Part shown: one piece after another, positions 5,808 through 8,447 of the stretch
Position numbering within the stretch: position 1 is the stretch's first letter
Layout of the letters: the number at the start of each line of letters is the position of its first letter
Assembly (NCBI GenBank): GCA_007124535.1
Contig: SLEY01000625.1
Location: forward strand, 1-8,447
Length of the DNA stretch: 8,447 nt
From: Planctomycetaceae bacterium
GTDB lineage: Bacteria; Planctomycetota; Planctomycetia; Pirellulales; Pirellulaceae
Direction: 5' to 3'
Notes under the pieces: model-generated
The model's input: the letters and a program-made list of their open reading frames with translations, nothing else
Databases searched by the model: none
What the model was told of the DNA's origin: nothing
Program-made: the position numbers and the translations under genes

Positions 5808-6131
5808 TTACTCGCCCCGCCGTCGAATCCGCTCCCGTCGCTGCTGGGCTGCTGTCCGAATGTTTTCAGGCAAACCCGGCGTGGCCAGTACCATCGCAAG
5901 ATCGTCTGCCGCTTTGTCGTCCTGGTGAATCGCCGAGTAGGCGAGGGCCCGATTGTAGATCGCCATCGCCTTGACGTCGGGCGGAATTTCAGGCGATTCG
6001 ATCGCCGCCGAATAATCCGCGATCGCCCCCTGGTAGTCGCGACGATTCGCCTTGGCCATTCCGCTTCGGTACATGGAAAGTGTCTTTCCCCGAGTCGAAA
6101 CCAAACTCTTCAGCCATTCCGCGAAGCTCAT
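5808..6131 (-). CDS. Small TPR-repeat protein
   Basis: The protein has 107 residues. After a short amphipathic start (MSFAEWLKSL) come helix pairs of the tetratricopeptide type: residues about 20-46 (MYRSGMAKANRRDYQGAIAD, with the G/A spacing of a TPR) and about 54-84 (AMAIYNRALAYSAIHQDDKA), then a third, partly preserved helix from about 88 (ENIRTAAQQRRERI) and a basic end. TPR units bind other proteins, so a scaffold or adaptor role is expected, but the partner is unknown. There is no signal peptide. ATG 6131 was chosen because the TPR protein begins cleanly there; the open frame extends further upstream but becomes unstructured and R/S-rich. Only a weak A/G-rich stretch precedes this ATG. 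Its stop lies next to repeat cluster 4, while its upstream side contains gene debris on the same strand. Confidence 0.75.
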   Translation of the reverse strand: MSFAEWLKSLVSTRGKTLSMYRSGMAKANRRDYQGAIADYSAAIESPEIPPDVKAMAIYNRALAYSAIHQDDKAADDLAMVLATPGLPENIRTAAQQRRERIRRRGE

Positions 6132-6169
6132 ACAAGCGTCTTTCTCGATGGAACGAACAGGTCGCGCAA

Positions 6170-6630
6170 CCACGGCATCGATCCAAAAGTTTAACGCACA
6201 TTGTACCCAATAGCAAGAACCCGATCGCGCCAAGCCGATCGTCCAGCAGTATCGTCTCGAACTGAACGCCCTGCTGGAACGGGAGCCCGAACGGCAGCGA
6301 TACCTGGTACGCGGCGAAATAGAGGCTCCTTCCAGACCCGATCCAGGGAGCGACTGCTGTCTCTGACGTCGCCTGCGCCCGTCGCGCCGGCGCCGATTGC
6401 CCCCCATTTCAAGAGACCCACGCCACCCGTTTGACGCATTGTGGAGTAGATCGGCGTGCAAAAACCGTATCGCAGTTCATCACCCGAAAGAAGGGTCACG
6501 CGATTGACCACGTCGGACCCCACGGCGGCCACGGACGTGAGCTTGGGGCCCCCGGCGGACGGATCGCGACCCCACCACTTGGTCTCGACGCCGCATGAGG
6601 GTTCGTCAGGCAGATGCGCACTGATCGGGA
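6170..6630 (-). pseudogene. Probable frameshifted remnant of a membrane-associated protein
   Basis: Two minus-strand frames look coding in succession. The first covers about 6630 down to about 6350 and includes SVAAVGSDVVNRVTLLSGDE, then LRYGFCTPIYSTMRQTGGVG and LLKWGAIGAGATGAG. The second, in another frame, covers about 6350 down to 6170 and includes SLYFAAYQVSLPFGLPFQQG, then VQFETILLDDRLGAIGFLLL and GTMCVKLLD. Neither has a sensible start and the second has no ATG at its head, so I read them as one gene broken by a frameshift, ending just upstream of the TPR gene on the same strand. The GAIGFLLLGTMCV stretch is hydrophobic enough for a membrane helix. I do not recognise the family. It may instead be two unrelated scraps, or not coding at all. 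Confidence 0.3.
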
Positions 6631-6633
6631 GGG

Positions 6634-6858
6634 GCCCAGTTTGCCAACGTCGTGCAGAACTCGGGTTTCGAGCAGGTGAGTGCCGATGGCGTTCCGTCCC
6701 ACTGGCGCGCAAACATGAACTTCTACACCGTAGGGACGGAGCCGGTCCGTTCCGGTTCCCACGCGTTGCAGTGGGCCAACGAGGACCCCGAGCGTTACGT
6801 CCTCTGCAGCCAGCAAATCTCCCTCGAGCCCGGCAGGCCGTACGAGTTCAGCGTGTGA
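6634..6858 (+). pseudogene. Fragment of a carbohydrate-binding-like (CBM4_9 / galactose-binding type) domain
   Basis: From 6634 the frame reads AQFANVVQNSGFEQ, then GVPSHW, SGSHALQWANEDPERY, CSQQISLEPGRPYEFSV, stop. N-GFE near the start, G-P--W, SG--AL, and Q-I-L-PG--Y-FS are the usual landmarks of the first half of CBM4_9-like domains in secreted glycoside hydrolases and related sugar-binding proteins. Only about 75 residues remain, roughly half a domain. No signal peptide precedes it, because a stop lies at 6622-6624. The stop at 6856-6858 (TGA) falls where the family usually has Trp after FSV, so a TGG to TGA change is plausible. The E repeat copy follows within 30 bases. I judge it a dead fragment. 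Confidence 0.5.
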
Positions 6859-6885
6859 CTGGCCTCTCGCTTGACAGCGCATAGG

Positions 6886-6985
6886 CATGCACATGAATGC
6901 TTGTGCGCTTATGGGAACGCCCGGAATTACCCCTTTTGTGGCGGGATGGGCCACCAAGGGCAATTCCACGACACACCACTCGCGA
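6886..6985 (+). repeat. Solitary E core copy
   Basis: This copy starts CATGCACATGAATGCTTGTG and runs through ATGGGAACGCCCGG and CCCCTTTTGTGGCGGGATGG to TTCCACGACACACCAC. It has no A, B, C or D modules beside it. The left hairpin is intact: GCACA (6889-6893), 8-base loop, TGTGC (6902-6906). The right half can fold as GTGGC/GCCAC. Its right end (TTCCACGACACAC) matches the diverged E-like block near 1891-1910 and not copies 1 and 2, so at least two E subtypes exist. It lies inside what looks like a broken sugar-binding gene. Confidence 0.65.
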
Positions 6986-7238
6986 TCAAACACCTACCGA
7001 CGGCACGTGGCCACAGGTTGGGCTGGCTCGCGTTCCTATCTGGAGGTGGAGTCTTGTCTGGCCGTGGGCTACCGTGGGCGCGTCGAGATCGGGCCTTCCG
7101 CGGAAGCGCGCGGCTGCAGGTAACTACGGTCGCCCCCACCGTGCCATCAGCCCGATTCGTTATCTTGGGCCGGGAGCGATTCCTGGGCTTGTCCCTGAGT
7201 CGCGAGTAACCCCGGCCGTTCTCCATCCATTTGCAGCG
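6986..7238 (+). other. Gene-poor stretch, possible downstream remnant of the broken sugar-binding gene
   Basis: No intact gene is visible. In the same frame as the fragment at 6634-6858, the bases 7117-7170 read QVTTVAPTVPSARFVILG and the frame ends at 7209. In CBM4_9-like proteins the second half often has a strand of this wording (T-V-P--A---R-V). This is weak support for a continuation of the same gene beyond the E copy, with much sequence lost between. The rest shows nothing I can name. Confidence 0.25.
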
Positions 7239-8051
7239 TCACGCAATCTGCAGTATTCGCTGGACTTCTGGGCGGCCGTATTCTGCTTCACCCGTCAGCA
7301 CCCGCAGGTTGTCCAGGATCTGTGCTTCACCGCCCCCGTGCGTATGGCCGCATAAGACGAGCATTTGGCAACCGGGGTTCGATTCTGCGGCGTGCAGTAG
7401 CGCGTCGCCCACGGCTTTGCAGGAAAAGTGCGGCAGCCAGTTATCGTCACTGATCTGCTGCTGATGCCAAGTCGCTTCGCGAAACGGCGGAACGTGCGTG
7501 ATGGCGATCACATGCTTGTATCGCCCCGTTACCTCTGCCAGAGCCCGCTGGAAATGTTGCGCGGCTTCATCGCCCAGTTCCTGTAGAACTCGACGCAGGC
7601 TTTCACGCGGATGGATGACTTCGCGGCGCCAGCCTCTCAACTCCTCGATGAGCCGATAGTCGTTGAGCATGACATTCGAGCCTGCGAAATCTCCCAGACG
7701 TGCATCGGCCCAACCGTCGTGGCCGATGATGGCCGTCTGCGGCGAGAGTGCCACCGCAGTGGTAACGCTCAGGTAGCTCAGATGCGGAGCCTGTGCTGCC
7801 AGTCGTGTGACGGCCGAGCGGGTCTTCAGGATCGAGCCGCGATAGAAGTCGTGGTTCCCCAACACAAAGAAGATCGGCCGCTGCAGATGATCCTGAATTT
7901 CCTGCAAATACGTCTCGACGTCGGAACTCTCCGCAATATCTCCGCTGATCGCCACGGCATCGGCGGCTTCCGACAGCGATTCCAGAAACCGCTGTCGCAC
8001 GGCCGCTTTGACGAAATTCAGATGGATGTCAGTGGTCCAGGCAAGTCGCAT
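7239..8051 (-). CDS. Calcineurin-like metallophosphoesterase
   Basis: The 270-residue protein is complete and carries all metal-binding motifs of the family in order: D8-x-H10 in TTDIHLN, GD at 37-38 (SGDIAES), GNHD at 65-68 (VLGNHDFYR), H186 in ITHVPP, and GHTH at 235-238 (CGHTHGG). These bind the two metal ions that hydrolyse phosphoester bonds. The substrate cannot be told; family members act on nucleotides, DNA, proteins or phospholipids. There is no signal peptide or membrane helix, so it acts in the cytoplasm. The start ATG 8051 opens directly on the first strand (MRLAWTTDIH), as is usual; only a GGGA about 10 bases upstream could serve as a weak ribosome site. It is transcribed alone, away from the debris at 6170-7209, and is not flanked by a repeat within 300 bases upstream. 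Confidence 0.9.
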   Translation of the reverse strand: MRLAWTTDIHLNFVKAAVRQRFLESLSEAADAVAISGDIAESSDVETYLQEIQDHLQRPIFFVLGNHDFYRGSILKTRSAVTRLAAQAPHLSYLSVTTAVALSPQTAIIGHDGWADARLGDFAGSNVMLNDYRLIEELRGWRREVIHPRESLRRVLQELGDEAAQHFQRALAEVTGRYKHVIAITHVPPFREATWHQQQISDDNWLPHFSCKAVGDALLHAAESNPGCQMLVLCGHTHGGGEAQILDNLRVLTGEAEYGRPEVQRILQIA

Positions 8052-8362
8052 CCGTTATTCCCAATGGTGGCAGATTTTCGGGGTTCTCCGCGACCGTCGG
8101 TTACGGATTGCCGACAGCAAAGCCGAACTGCCGATCCTTGTCAATGGCGCTTTCTCATTGATCTGGGCGACGACAGTTGGCGGAACATTTTCACCTCAGT
8201 TGATCCGGTGACTTGAATCATCGCCGGGCGCACAGGGACGATAAGGCTTCGCAAAGGCAATACTTCCGCTCTACCTGGCCTGTGCCAGACCGGCTGCGAT
8301 GAGTCCGTGGCCCCGTTTCAACCGTCCCCTGCCGCACGCCCGCTTTCGCCCCGTCGCTACGG
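8052..8362. other. Non-coding stretch with a small hairpin
   Basis: I see no convincing gene; short frames here are shadows or unstructured. A hairpin CTGGC (8275-8279), loop CTGT, GCCAG (8284-8288) is present. The promoter of the phosphoesterase should lie in the first 100 bases on the minus strand, but no good -35/-10 pair stood out. Confidence 0.4.
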
Positions 8363-8367
8363 CGGGG
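8349..8367 (+). repeat. Hairpin at the edge of F copy 2
   Basis: CCCCGTCG (8349-8356), loop CTA, CGGCGGGG (8360-8367) form an 8-bp stem with one G-T pair. The F element starts within its right arm. No T tract follows on either strand, so it is not called a terminator. Confidence 0.5.
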
Positions 8368-8425
8368 AACCCCATTCGGCTGGTTTCCGTTGCCGGTTGG
8401 CCCGCCGATGCCGCCAGTCAGAATT
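8363..8425 (+). repeat. F repeat element, copy 2
   Basis: It reads GGGGAACCCCATTCGG, a short diverged middle, GGTTGGCCCGCCGATGCCG, CCAGTCAGAATTGCAGAACG, and matches 336-390 in order and orientation. In copy 1 the F element leads into module A' about 30 bases later. Here the window ends at the same relative point (TGCAGAACCCC), so a further repeat cluster may begin just outside. Confidence 0.6.
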
Positions 8426-8447
8426 GCAGAACGTAATGCAGAACCCC

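Noticed and set aside
6456..6884. Plus-strand open frame of 142 codons overlapping the sugar-binding fragment
   Set aside because: It has no recognisable features, and the overlapping frame at 6634-6858 carries clear family landmarks.

Overview
The window looks like an accessory, gene-poor stretch of a GC-rich bacterial chromosome. The best guess for the host is a planctomycete of the Gemmataceae type. The reasons are short orphan genes separated by long GC-rich non-coding repeats, weak Shine-Dalgarno signals at most starts, and a small TPR protein and a sugar-binding-like fragment of a style I associate with that group. This assignment is inference; no rRNA or marker gene is present.

Layout: (1) 1-294, the C-terminal end of a Y-family DNA polymerase (Pol IV) on +. 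(2) 336-740, repeat cluster 1, followed at 756-785 by a good sigma70-type promoter reading rightwards. (3) 939-1568, an orphan multi-pass membrane protein on +. (4) about 1846-3160, repeat cluster 2, the largest, with four to five units of about 230-250 bp. (5) 3295-4323 on -, an EVE-like domain fused to an HNH nuclease, the most informative gene here and probably a modification-dependent (type IV) restriction enzyme. It has the only strong ribosome binding site, and a tRNA-like sequence lies just upstream. (6) about 4496-4912, repeat cluster 3. (7) 4953-5303, a small two-helix membrane protein on +. (8) about 5395-5797, repeat cluster 4. (9) 5808-6131 on -, a small TPR protein. (10) 6170-7209, gene debris: a frameshifted remnant on -, a fragment of a secreted sugar-binding-type domain on +, and a lone copy of one repeat module. 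(11) 7239-8051 on -, an intact metallophosphoesterase. (12) 8052-8447, non-coding, with two hairpins and a second copy of a repeat element that also starts cluster 1.

The repeats are modular and all lie in the same orientation. I name the modules F, A, E, B, C and D. In the clusters they follow the cyclic order A-B-C-D-A, sometimes with E between two A copies. A is a 20-bp GTAC-rich element (12 copies). B is a GGTCGATCGTGATCCG-type block. C carries GGATTCTTCG. D carries CCTGGCCGATCCGGCC. E is an ~81-84 bp hairpin-rich core. The E core is present at two sites, cleanly absent at a third that is otherwise alike (4517-4529), and alone at 6886-6985, so it behaves like a discrete insertable unit.

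The genes do not form an operon. They are single genes or fragments on alternating strands separated by repeat clusters, which suggests a region where genes are gained, lost and broken, with the polymerase gene at the left edge and the phosphoesterase at the right.
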